A DNA stretch of 7,333 nt. Source: Alsobacter sp964544365 (lineage in GTDB: Bacteria; Pseudomonadota; Alphaproteobacteria; Rhizobiales; Beijerinckiaceae). Position 1 is the first letter of the stretch; each line of letters opens with the position of its first letter. Made by a program: the position numbers and the translations under genes. The notes under the pieces are model-generated. The model saw nothing but the letters and a program-made list of their open reading frames with translations, was not told where the DNA came from and ran no database searches. The stretch spans positions 1-7,333 of the forward strand of contig CAZJCW010000224.1 of assembly GCA_964544365.1 (NCBI GenBank), read 5' to 3'. Of the stretch, positions 1-5,821 are shown piece after piece.

Positions 1-158
1 CGCCCTTTATTCACGTTCCGGACGGGCGCGGAAGCCGCGGCCGGAATCCCGGATGGTCCGGGAGGTTCTACAAATTTTCGGCAGGCCTGCAAACGTCAAA
101 TCCGCCGGCCTGCAGCGAATCCGGACTCAGCGTGGCCATGAGGACACTTAGCACATGG
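1..158 (-). other. Noncoding region after rseP with several inverted repeats; probable leader of the next gene
   Basis: No credible gene lies here; the only minus-strand ATG (139) opens 23 codons before a stop. Visible structure includes an inverted repeat GCAGGCC (81-87) / GGCCTGC (107-113), the first arm of which is part of a 10-nt palindrome at 81-90. There is also a CCCGGA-TGG-TCCGGG hairpin (48-62), and a nested pair TTCCGG (16-21) / CCGGAA (41-46) around CGCGG (27-31) / CCGCG (35-39). None is followed by a T tract on the minus strand, so no intrinsic terminator is called. A TTGACG (minus strand, 99-94) could be a -35 box, but no good -10 follows at 16-18 bp. By conserved gene order, bamA would be expected next. 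That is inference, not seen. Confidence 0.4.
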
Positions 159-1301
159 TTAAAGTGAGACGAGGTGGAGAACGTCATTGAACGTCGTAAA
201 CAGCATCAACATGACGACCAAAGCGAGTCCGATTTTGAAGCCAAACTCTTGAGTTCTCTCGCTTAATGGTTTCCCCCGGATGGCTTCGACGGCGTAGAAA
301 GCCAGGTGTCCACCGTCCAGCAGCGGAACGGGAACAAGGTTAATCAATCCGATAGAAACTGACAGGATCGCGACCAGGTTGAGCAGCGCGACGAACCCGG
401 CGTTGGCGACGTGGCCCGATACCTGGGCGATGCGGATTGGTCCGGACAACTGGTCGGTGCTTTCCGTCCCGGCAAACAGCCCGCCGACATAGGCGCCCGT
501 GCGCTCGACGATGAACCACGTCTCCTGGAAGGCAAAGCGAACCGCCTCGCCCGGGCCGACCGGAAGCGTCTTCATGTCGCCGGGGTCACGCGACCCCTGC
601 ACGCCCAGCATTCCGAGCCGCTGCTTGCCGAACGGCGTCGGGATGACCTTCAGCTCGGGCACGACGGTGACGTCCACCTCGCGACCGGCCCGCTCGACGA
701 CGACCTGGAGGGTCTGCCCCGGGGACGTCGACACGACGCGCTGCATGTCCGCGAAGCTGTCGATCGCCTTCCCGTTGATCGACACGATGAGGTCGCCCGC
801 CTTGAAGCCGGCCTTTTCGGCCGCGCCGCCCGCCACCACGGCCTCGACACGCGGCACGATGACCTGCCGGCCGAAGCTGAAGCCGATGACGGCGAAGACC
901 ACGATGGCCAGCAGGAAGTTCGCAGCCGGTCCGGCCACCACGGTGAGGGCGCGCTTCCAGACGACCTGGTGATGGAAGCTCACGGCCTTGTCCGCCTCGG
1001 ACATCGTCTCCATGCCGTTGCTGTCCGGCATGCTGGCGCCATTGCTGTCGCCGAAGAACTTGACGTAGCCCCCGAGGGGGATCGCCGCGAGACGCCAGCG
1101 CGTCCCCTGCCGGTCGGTGAAGCCGACGATTTCCGGGCCGAAGCCGATGGAGAAGGTCGTCACCTTGATCCCGCACCAGCGCCCGACAAGGAAGTGGCCG
1201 AGTTCGTGGACGAAGATGACGATGACGAGAACGAACAGGAAGGGCAGAAGATAGCCACCCGCGATGTTGGCCAGGCCCCCGACAGCGGCAAAGATGTCCA
1301 T
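159..1301 (-). CDS. rseP: RIP metalloprotease RseP / MmpA (site-2 protease family), single PDZ
   Basis: This is an inner-membrane zinc protease that cuts transmembrane substrates within the bilayer. E. coli RseP cleaves the anti-sigma factor RseA, and Caulobacter MmpA cleaves PodJ. The zinc motif HELGH is at 32-36 (H32, E33, H36) in the first membrane segment (20-40). The third ligand D329 sits in NLVPVPLLDGG (321-331). AGPAANF (123-129) and IPLGGYVKFFGD (74-85) are typical of the family. One PDZ domain spans about 148-215, including AGFKAGDLIVSINGKAI (164-180). Membrane segments are at about 18-40, 122-145, 304-325 and 355-372. The 380-residue length and single PDZ match the alphaproteobacterial MmpA type rather than the ~450-residue two-PDZ E. 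coli form. The last ~200 bp, from S314 on, are about 50 % GC with many codons rare elsewhere in the window. The substrate cannot be predicted from this window. Confidence 0.97.
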   Translation of the reverse strand: MDIFAAVGGLANIAGGYLLPFLFVLVIVIFVHELGHFLVGRWCGIKVTTFSIGFGPEIVGFTDRQGTRWRLAAIPLGGYVKFFGDSNGASMPDSNGMETMSEADKAVSFHHQVVWKRALTVVAGPAANFLLAIVVFAVIGFSFGRQVIVPRVEAVVAGGAAEKAGFKAGDLIVSINGKAIDSFADMQRVVSTSPGQTLQVVVERAGREVDVTVVPELKVIPTPFGKQRLGMLGVQGSRDPGDMKTLPVGPGEAVRFAFQETWFIVERTGAYVGGLFAGTESTDQLSGPIRIAQVSGHVANAGFVALLNLVAILSVSIGLINLVPVPLLDGGHLAFYAVEAIRGKPLSERTQEFGFKIGLALVVMLMLFTTFNDVLHLVSL

Positions 1302-1306
1302 CTCAG

Positions 1307-1312
1307 CTCCTT
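1307..1312 (-). promoter_or_regulatory. Shine-Dalgarno of rseP
   Basis: AAGGAG on the minus strand (1312-1307) lies 5 nt before the ATG at 1301 and fixes the rseP start. The 103-bp dxr-rseP gap holds no terminator that I can see. TATCAT (minus strand, 1363-1358) resembles a -10 box but lacks a matching -35. Confidence 0.7.
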
Positions 1313-1404
1313 GGGCGGCATCCGAGGACGCCGGCTTGATCAGTCAATGTCGGAACCATGATAGCGGGATCCAGACAAGTCGACAGGACACGGTGAATAG
1401 TGAG

Positions 1405-2586
1405 TTAATGGAGCGAATTCACGGCGGTCCGCAGATCCTCGTGCGCCAGGGCTCGCGCCTCGGCGTCGAGCGACAGCGCCTCCTCGATGCTGGCGGGCGG
1501 CGAAGGATCGTTGCGCCCGTACATCCGGTCGATGACCCGCTCGACGAGACCCGGTATTCCGAACAACCCGATCTGCCCTTGGAGAAAGGCCTCCACGGCG
1601 ATCTCGTTGGCCGCGTTGAGAACGGTCGGCGCCCCCCCTCCGGCAGCCAGGGCATCCTGGGCGAGGCGCAGCGCGGGGAAACGCTCCAGGTCCGGGGCCT
1701 CGAAATCCAGCCTCCCGATGGCCGCCAGGTCGAGCCGCTTCACCGGGGTGGCGATCCGGTCGGGAAAACCCAGGCAGTGGGCGAGCGGAACGCGCATGTC
1801 CGGACTGGCCATGCCTGCGACGACCGAGCCATCGCGGAAGGACACGAGCCCGTGGACGATGGATTGCGCGTGCACGACCACGCCGAGCACCTCGGGCGCC
1901 ACGCCGAAGAGGTGATGCGCCTCGATCAGTTCCAGGCCCTTGTTCATGAGGGTGGCGGAGTCGATCGTCACCTTGGAGCCCATGCTCCAGTTCGGATGGG
2001 CCAGCGCCTCCTGACGGGTGGCGGCGGCAATCCTGTCGCGGCTCCAAGTCCGGAAGGGCCCGCCGGACGCGGTGAGGATCATCCGCTCGACATCGGCTGC
2101 CTCATGGCGGCCGAGCGCCTGCAGGATGGCATTGTGCTCGCTGTCGACCGGAAGCACCGTCGCCCCGGCCGCCGCGGCGTCGCGCATGAACGCATGGCCG
2201 GCACAGACGAGGCATTCCTTGTTGGCCAGCGCCACGATGCGGCCGAGTTGCGCCGCCGCATGGGTCGGCCTGACCCCGGCCGTCCCGGCGATCCCGGCAA
2301 CGACGATGTCGGCGGGGCGGGCAACCGCCTCCATGACGGCGGACACGCCCGAGCCGCTGGCGATACCGGTTCCCGCCAGCGCGTCGCGCAATCCGGCATG
2401 AGCTGCCGGATCGGCAACGGCCGCGAAGCGGGCGCCCAGGGCCTTCGCCGTCGCCGCAAGGCCCACGAAATCGCGCCCGCCGACGACGGCCTCGATCCGG
2501 AACCGGTCGGGATGGCCCGCCAGGACATCAGCGGCGGACCGGCCGATCGAGCCCGTGGCACCGAGAAGGGTCACGACAGCCGTCAT
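1405..2586 (-). CDS. dxr: 1-deoxy-D-xylulose 5-phosphate reductoisomerase
   Basis: Dxr converts DXP to 2-C-methyl-D-erythritol 4-phosphate with NADPH, the first committed step of the MEP isoprenoid pathway; it is cytoplasmic, and in the family the target of fosmidomycin. The 393-residue product is full length. The NADPH motif LGATGSIG is at 8-15 and the second nucleotide contact LANKE at 120-124. The metal ligands are D148 and E150 in LPVDSEHNAI and E219 in MNKGLELIEA. Substrate residues S174 (ASGGPF), H197 (HPNWSMG), S210, N215 and K216 are all present by alignment with E. coli Dxr from memory. Two family positions look altered: NKEC where E. coli has NKES, and HAQS (239-242) where E. coli has HPQS. 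Neither should remove catalysis. The ATG lies one base after the cdsA stop with only a weak AGG upstream, suggesting coupled translation. Confidence 0.98.
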   Translation of the reverse strand: MTAVVTLLGATGSIGRSAADVLAGHPDRFRIEAVVGGRDFVGLAATAKALGARFAAVADPAAHAGLRDALAGTGIASGSGVSAVMEAVARPADIVVAGIAGTAGVRPTHAAAQLGRIVALANKECLVCAGHAFMRDAAAAGATVLPVDSEHNAILQALGRHEAADVERMILTASGGPFRTWSRDRIAAATRQEALAHPNWSMGSKVTIDSATLMNKGLELIEAHHLFGVAPEVLGVVVHAQSIVHGLVSFRDGSVVAGMASPDMRVPLAHCLGFPDRIATPVKRLDLAAIGRLDFEAPDLERFPALRLAQDALAAGGGAPTVLNAANEIAVEAFLQGQIGLFGIPGLVERVIDRMYGRNDPSPPASIEEALSLDAEARALAHEDLRTAVNSLH

Positions 2587-2587
2587 G

Positions 2588-3436
2588 TCAGCCTGGCCCC
2601 CCGGTCGCGTACAGGATGACGGCCAGCACGAGGCAGACCGCCCAGAAGCTGTCCAACCGGTCCATCACTCCCCCGTGGCCGGGGATGAGGTGGCTGGAAT
2701 CCTTGACATGGAAAAGGCGCTTCATGGCCGACTCGGCGAGGTCGCCGGCCATGGAGACGATCGACGCGAAGACCGTGAGCGCCACGAGGCCAGCGCCGTC
2801 GAACCAGCCGATGCCGAAAACCCGGCGGGCAACGAGGACGACGGCGACCGCCGCGCCCGTGCCGACGATGAGGCCGCCGATGGACCCGGACCAGGTCTTC
2901 TTGGGGCTGACCCGCGGCCACAGCTTGGGGCCGCCGATGGCGCGGCCGGCGAAATAGGCGCCGATATCGGTCAGCCAGACCACGGCGAAGAGCCAGAGCA
3001 CGGCCACGAGGCTGTGCGCCGGATGGCCGCGCAGATCGACGGGAACGACCACGACCACCGCCGCCACGACGACGCCCGCCCCGGCCCATGCCCGGGCAGC
3101 CGACGGGGCCAAGGCGGCAACGAGAGCCGCCGCCGCGAGGACGACCATCCATGCCGCGGGCGCGGTGGCGGGGCCGGCCTCCGCCAGCAGGCCCGCAGCG
3201 GCGAGACCCACCGATCCGGCCAGCCAGGCGAGAGACAGGCGGGTCGATTCGAGGCCGACCAGCACCAGCCATTCCCGCAGCAGGAGGATCGAGGCCACCG
3301 TCCAGACAAGTCCGAACGGCCATCCGCCCAGCCATGCGGTGCCGAGCGCCAAGCCGGCCAGAACGAGGCCCGAGGCGACGCGCAGGGCGAGCTCGGAACC
3401 GGGCCGCGCGACGGGCTGCGGCGTATCGGCGCTCAA
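2588..3436 (-). CDS. cdsA: Phosphatidate cytidylyltransferase (CDP-diacylglycerol synthase)
   Basis: CdsA is an integral inner-membrane enzyme making CDP-diacylglycerol from phosphatidate and CTP, the branch point of phospholipid synthesis. The product shows the family signature S236-A-M-K-R, K245-D246, then HGGVMDRLD (254-262). It also has WLTDIGAYFAGR (154-165) and SPKKTWSG (177-184), and multiple hydrophobic Ala/Val/Leu segments across residues 17-150, 185-230 and 264-277. The start is not obvious. The frame contains no ATG near the 5' end. A TTG at 3436-3434 overlaps the uppS TGA (TTGA) and gives 282 residues, the expected length. A GTG at 3538 would give 316 residues, but 103 bp of it would lie inside uppS and the added residues are Arg/Pro-rich with no family counterpart that I know. 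I prefer TTG. The stop is one base before the dxr ATG. Confidence 0.96.
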   Translation of the reverse strand: MSADTPQPVARPGSELALRVASGLVLAGLALGTAWLGGWPFGLVWTVASILLLREWLVLVGLESTRLSLAWLAGSVGLAAAGLLAEAGPATAPAAWMVVLAAAALVAALAPSAARAWAGAGVVVAAVVVVVPVDLRGHPAHSLVAVLWLFAVVWLTDIGAYFAGRAIGGPKLWPRVSPKKTWSGSIGGLIVGTGAAVAVVLVARRVFGIGWFDGAGLVALTVFASIVSMAGDLAESAMKRLFHVKDSSHLIPGHGGVMDRLDSFWAVCLVLAVILYATGGPG

Positions 3437-4203
3437 GAAGCGGCCCCGGCGCGCGACGACAGGCCGCCATAGCGACGGTCGCGGCAGCGATACTCCTCGA
3501 TGGCCGCCTCCAGGGTGCTGCGGTCGAAGTCCGGCCACAGCGTCGGCGTGAAAACGTACTCCGCGTAGGCGGCCTGCCAGAGCAGGAAGTTCGACAGGCG
3601 CTTCTCGCCCGACGTCCGGATCACGAGGTCGGGGTCGGGGATGTCCCGCGTACCCATCCGCGTCGACAGGAGCGCCTCGTCGACATCGGCGGGCGACAGC
3701 CGGCCCGCGGCCACGTCGGCGGCGATGGAGGCGGCGGCGGTGGCGATCTCCTGCCGCGATCCGTAGTTGAACGCGACGACAAGCGTCAGGCCCGTGTTGT
3801 CGCGAGTCAGGTTCTCGGCCTCGGCAAGCAGGCTGGAGATGTCTTCAGACAACCGCTCGCGCGATCCCAGCACCCGGACCCGGACGCCGTTGGAGTGCAG
3901 GTTGGCCAGATCGTTGCGGATGAAGCGCTTCAGCAGGCCCATGAGATCCGAGACCTCCTCGGGCGGCCGCTTCCAATTCTCCGACGAGAAGCTGAAGACG
4001 GTGAGGTAGCGGATGCCGAGCTCGATGGACGCCCGGATCGCGCGACGCAAGGCTTCCACGCCGCGCCGGTGTCCCTCGAGCCGCGGCAATCCCCGCGCGG
4101 CGGCCCAGCGACCGTTGCCATCCATGATGATGGCGACGTGAACGGGAACCGAGCCCGCCGTTTCACGGGGCAAGGTCCTGTCCTGCTCGCCGGCGGGCGA
4201 CAT
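3433..4203 (-). CDS. uppS: Isoprenyl transferase (undecaprenyl diphosphate synthase, cis-prenyltransferase)
   Basis: UppS adds IPP units in cis to farnesyl diphosphate, giving undecaprenyl diphosphate, the lipid carrier for peptidoglycan and O-antigen. The 256-residue product fits the family. The start motif HVAIIMDGNGRWA (22-34) includes the catalytic Asp D28. FSFSSENWKRP (70-80) and the signature DPDLVIRTSGEKRLSNFLLWQ (190-210) with R196, R202 and S204 follow, then AEYVF (214-218) with E215. These are the substrate-phosphate and Mg-binding elements of cis-prenyltransferases. The ATG at 4203 follows GGAGGGAG (4217-4210). The first ~20 residues are a variable lead before the fold. Its TGA (3435-3433) overlaps the likely cdsA start, which implies translational coupling. 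Its precursors come from the MEP pathway, whose dxr enzyme is encoded two genes downstream. Confidence 0.98.
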   Translation of the reverse strand: MSPAGEQDRTLPRETAGSVPVHVAIIMDGNGRWAAARGLPRLEGHRRGVEALRRAIRASIELGIRYLTVFSFSSENWKRPPEEVSDLMGLLKRFIRNDLANLHSNGVRVRVLGSRERLSEDISSLLAEAENLTRDNTGLTLVVAFNYGSRQEIATAAASIAADVAAGRLSPADVDEALLSTRMGTRDIPDPDLVIRTSGEKRLSNFLLWQAAYAEYVFTPTLWPDFDRSTLEAAIEEYRCRDRRYGGLSSRAGAAS

Positions 4204-4224
4204 GGTCCACTCCCTCCGCGGCGA

Positions 4225-4785
4225 TCAGACGTGCATGATTTCCTTTTCCTTCGCGGCGAGCGCCGCGTCGATGTCGGCGATCGTCTGGTCGGTTGCCTTC
4301 TGGACCTGTTCGGAGAACCGGTCGAGGTCGTCCTTGCCCACGTGGCCGTCCTTCTCGAGCTTCTTGAGGAGATCGAGCCCGTCGCGGCGCACGTGCCGGG
4401 CGGCGACCCGCGCTTCCTCGGCGTATTTGTGGGCGACCTTCACGAGCTCCTTGCGGCGCTGTTCGTTGAGCTCGGGGATGCGGATGCGCATCACCTGCCC
4501 TTCCGTGGCCGGGTTGAAGCCGAGGTTGGAATCACGGATCGCCTTCTCGACCGCCTGGACCATCGAACGGTCCCACACCTGCACGGTGATCATGCGGGGC
4601 TCGGGCACGTTCACCGTGGCCACCTGGTTGAGCGGCATCATCGCGCCATAGGCATCGACCACGATGGGGTCGAGGAGATTGGCCGAAGCGCGGCCGGTGC
4701 GAAGGCTCGCGAGATCCTTGCCGAAGGCCTGGACCGCGCCCTGCATGCGGCGCTTGATGTCGGCGAGATCGAACTGGGCGGTCAT
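4225..4785 (-). CDS. frr: Ribosome recycling factor
   Basis: RRF acts with EF-G in the cytoplasm to split the post-termination ribosome. The product is 186 residues (family norm about 185). It shows RTGRAS (29-34) and LLDPIVVDAYG (37-47), followed by the beta-sandwich domain II with DRSMVQAVEKAI (72-83) and NLGFNP (87-92). The long C-terminal helices carry EQRRKEL (108-114), ARHVRRD (129-135) and AALAAKEKEIM (174-184). R133 falls in the conserved arginine cluster that contacts 23S rRNA. I chose the ATG at 4785 because GGA lies at a usable distance upstream and the product then begins MTAQFDL, like related proteins. A GTG at 4791 would add two residues but leaves no room for a Shine-Dalgarno. 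The 88-bp gap to pyrH shows no convincing promoter or terminator. uppS begins 21 bp after the stop. Confidence 0.98.
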   Translation of the reverse strand: MTAQFDLADIKRRMQGAVQAFGKDLASLRTGRASANLLDPIVVDAYGAMMPLNQVATVNVPEPRMITVQVWDRSMVQAVEKAIRDSNLGFNPATEGQVMRIRIPELNEQRRKELVKVAHKYAEEARVAARHVRRDGLDLLKKLEKDGHVGKDDLDRFSEQVQKATDQTIADIDAALAAKEKEIMHV

Positions 4786-4873
4786 CGTCACATCCGGAAG
4801 CTGAAGACTGTCGAGAAGATGGGCTTACGCTCCCGGGCGGGTCCGTTCAAGAGGAATGCCGCCGTTAGCATGG

Positions 4874-5587
4874 TCATGGCAGCACGCGCGTGGCGTTTGC
4901 GCGGCCCGTCAGGATGGCGGTGATCGCCCCCTCGCCGTGTGCCGAGCCGACGATGATCTGCAACCTGTTCTCACGCGCCAGGGCGAAGGCGGCGGTGTCC
5001 ATCACCTTGAGGTCGCGGGCAATGGCCTCGTCGTGGGTCAGGGTGTCGTAGCGGGTGGCGGTGGGGTCCTTCTTCGGGTCGGCGGTGTAGACGCCGTCGA
5101 CCTGGGTGGCCTTGAGCACGGCGTCGCACTGCAACTCGATGGCGCGCAGGACCGCCGCGGTGTCCGTGGTGAAGAAGGGATTGCCGGTGCCGCCGCCGAG
5201 CACCACGACGCGGCCCTTGCGCATGTGGTGGAGGGCGGGCTGGCGGGCGTAGGTTTCGCAGATCGAGGGCATCGCGACCGCCGACAGGGTGCGCGCCGGG
5301 GCCCCGGCCGCTTCGAGCGCGCTTTCGAGGGCGATCGAGTTCATCACGGTCGCCAGCATGCCCATGGCATCCGCGGTGGCCCGGTCGATCCAGCCGGCGG
5401 CGCCGACCTTGGCCCCGCGAATGACGTTGCCGCCACCAATGACCACTGCGATTTCAAAGCCTTGCGATACCGCTCCGGCAAGGTCGGCGGCGAGGCCGGA
5501 CAGGGTCTGCGGGTTGAGCCAGTAGCCGTCGGGGGCGATCAGGGCCTCGCCTGACAGCTTCACCAGAATCCGCTGTGGTCCCGCCAT
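4874..5587 (-). CDS. pyrH: Uridylate kinase (UMP kinase)
   Basis: PyrH is the cytoplasmic hexameric kinase that converts UMP to UDP with ATP. It is the committed step to UTP, CTP and UDP-sugar envelope precursors, and in the family it is activated by GTP and inhibited by UTP. The product has the amino-acid-kinase fold: K10 in LVKLSGEAL (8-16), GGGN (51-54), MGMLATVMN (75-83), GTGNPFFTTDTAA (133-145) and KATQVDGVYTADP (159-171), then KVMD (194-197). Length is 237 residues from the ATG at 5587, chosen because GGGGAGG precedes it. An in-frame ATG at 5611 would add 8 residues (245) but has poor spacing. The C-terminal strand reads IIVGSAHGEGA (211-221), where I recall most relatives having VF and PG. 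A 234-bp structured gap separates it from tsf, and frr follows after 88 bp with no visible terminator. Confidence 0.98.
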   Translation of the reverse strand: MAGPQRILVKLSGEALIAPDGYWLNPQTLSGLAADLAGAVSQGFEIAVVIGGGNVIRGAKVGAAGWIDRATADAMGMLATVMNSIALESALEAAGAPARTLSAVAMPSICETYARQPALHHMRKGRVVVLGGGTGNPFFTTDTAAVLRAIELQCDAVLKATQVDGVYTADPKKDPTATRYDTLTHDEAIARDLKVMDTAAFALARENRLQIIVGSAHGEGAITAILTGRANATRVLP

Positions 5588-5592
5588 CGCAT

Positions 5593-5599
5593 CCTCCCC
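5593..5599 (-). promoter_or_regulatory. Strong Shine-Dalgarno that sets the pyrH start
   Basis: GGGGAGG on the minus strand (5599-5593) is 5 nt upstream of the ATG at 5587. The upstream in-frame ATG at 5611 has only AAGGG one base away, which is too close to function well. The site therefore favours the shorter 237-residue PyrH. Confidence 0.75.
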
Positions 5600-5634
5600 G
5601 TTCGATGCCATGCCCTTAGCCGTGTTCGGGGCTT

Positions 5635-5654
5635 TGCGGAAGACGACTTCCGCA
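5635..5654 (-). other. Perfect 8-bp dyad in the pyrH leader
   Basis: TGCGGAAG (5635-5642), a 4-nt spacer ACGA, and CTTCCGCA (5647-5654) form a perfect inverted repeat. It lies about 36 bp upstream of the pyrH Shine-Dalgarno sequence. It could be an RNA hairpin in the leader or a protein-binding operator on DNA. It is less GC-biased than the neighbouring stems, so it is less easily explained by base composition. No T tract follows, so it does not look like a terminator. Confidence 0.35.
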
Positions 5655-5666
5655 CAGGATCGCGCA

Positions 5667-5682
5667 CGGGGCGCCCGCCCCG
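5667..5682 (-). other. GC-rich hairpin in the pyrH leader, with a competing alternative pairing
   Basis: On the minus strand CGGGGC (5682-5677), loop GGGC, and GCCCCG (5672-5667) form a 6-bp stem. The same GGGG (5681-5678) can instead pair with CCCC just upstream (5689-5686) across a 4-nt AACC loop. The two folds are mutually exclusive. That arrangement is compatible with a switching leader, but it could also be chance in GC-rich DNA. Confidence 0.3.
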
Positions 5683-5698
5683 GTTGGGGTGGTACCGG

Positions 5699-5722
5699 AA
5701 AAGACCGCAGAAAGACTGCCGG
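5699..5722 (-). terminator. Weak stem plus TCTTTT tail, second element of the tsf terminator region
   Basis: On the minus strand CCGGCAG (5722-5716), loop TCTTT, and CTGCGG (5710-5705) pair as 4 bp plus 2 bp around one bulged G. TCTTTT (5704-5699) follows directly. The stem is short, but it has the T-rich tail that the stronger upstream stem lacks. The two could act together as a bipartite termination region between tsf and pyrH. Confidence 0.35.
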
Positions 5723-5742
5723 AAGCCCGTTCCCGACATGAA

Positions 5743-5766
5743 GACGGCGGCCCGAAGGCCGCCGTC
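5743..5766 (-). terminator. Perfect 10-bp stem-loop with UUCG tetraloop after tsf
   Basis: On the minus strand GACGGCGGCC (5766-5757), loop TTCG (5756-5753), and GGCCGCCGTC (5752-5743) pair without mismatch. In RNA the loop is C(UUCG)G, an exceptionally stable tetraloop common in bacterial terminators. It lies 55 bp after the tsf stop. Only TTC follows the stem, so the classic U tract is absent. A weaker stem with a T-rich tail lies 20 bp further on. The stem is also a perfect inverted repeat on the plus strand. It is likely a terminator, a 3'-end stabiliser or a processing site for the rpsB-tsf message. Confidence 0.6.
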
Positions 5767-5821
5767 GTCGTCGTCAAGTCGTGATGGAGACGTCGCGTCT
5801 GCCGGAGCAGTCTTGCGTCGC

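Noticed and set aside
1335..1363. Possible promoter for rseP (TATCAT at 1363-1358 and TTGACT nearby on the minus strand)
   Set aside because: The TTGACT lies downstream of the TATCAT, and no -35 box is found 16-18 bp before TATCAT, so the elements do not form a promoter.
411..2619. Overlapping plus-strand open frames across rseP and dxr (411-1361 and 1264-2619)
   Set aside because: They are antisense shadows of rseP and dxr, with low-complexity charged translations and no family resemblance.
4786..4873. Possible hairpin or terminator between pyrH and frr
   Set aside because: Only a 4-bp ATGC/GCAT pairing and a CCCGGG palindrome are present, with no T tract. This is within chance for GC-rich DNA.
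3088..4923. A 611-codon plus-strand open frame across cdsA, uppS and frr
   Set aside because: It runs antisense to three well-recognised genes and its translation is Arg/Pro/Gly-rich with no domain. Long open antisense frames are expected in high-GC DNA with strong third-position bias.
5588..5611. Upstream ATG (5611) as the pyrH start
   Set aside because: The strong GGGGAGG lies between the two ATGs and fits only the downstream one. The eight extra residues are not needed for the fold.
5764..5775. GTC triplet repeat (four copies)
   Set aside because: It is short and partly overlaps the terminator stem. Nothing suggests a functional microsatellite.
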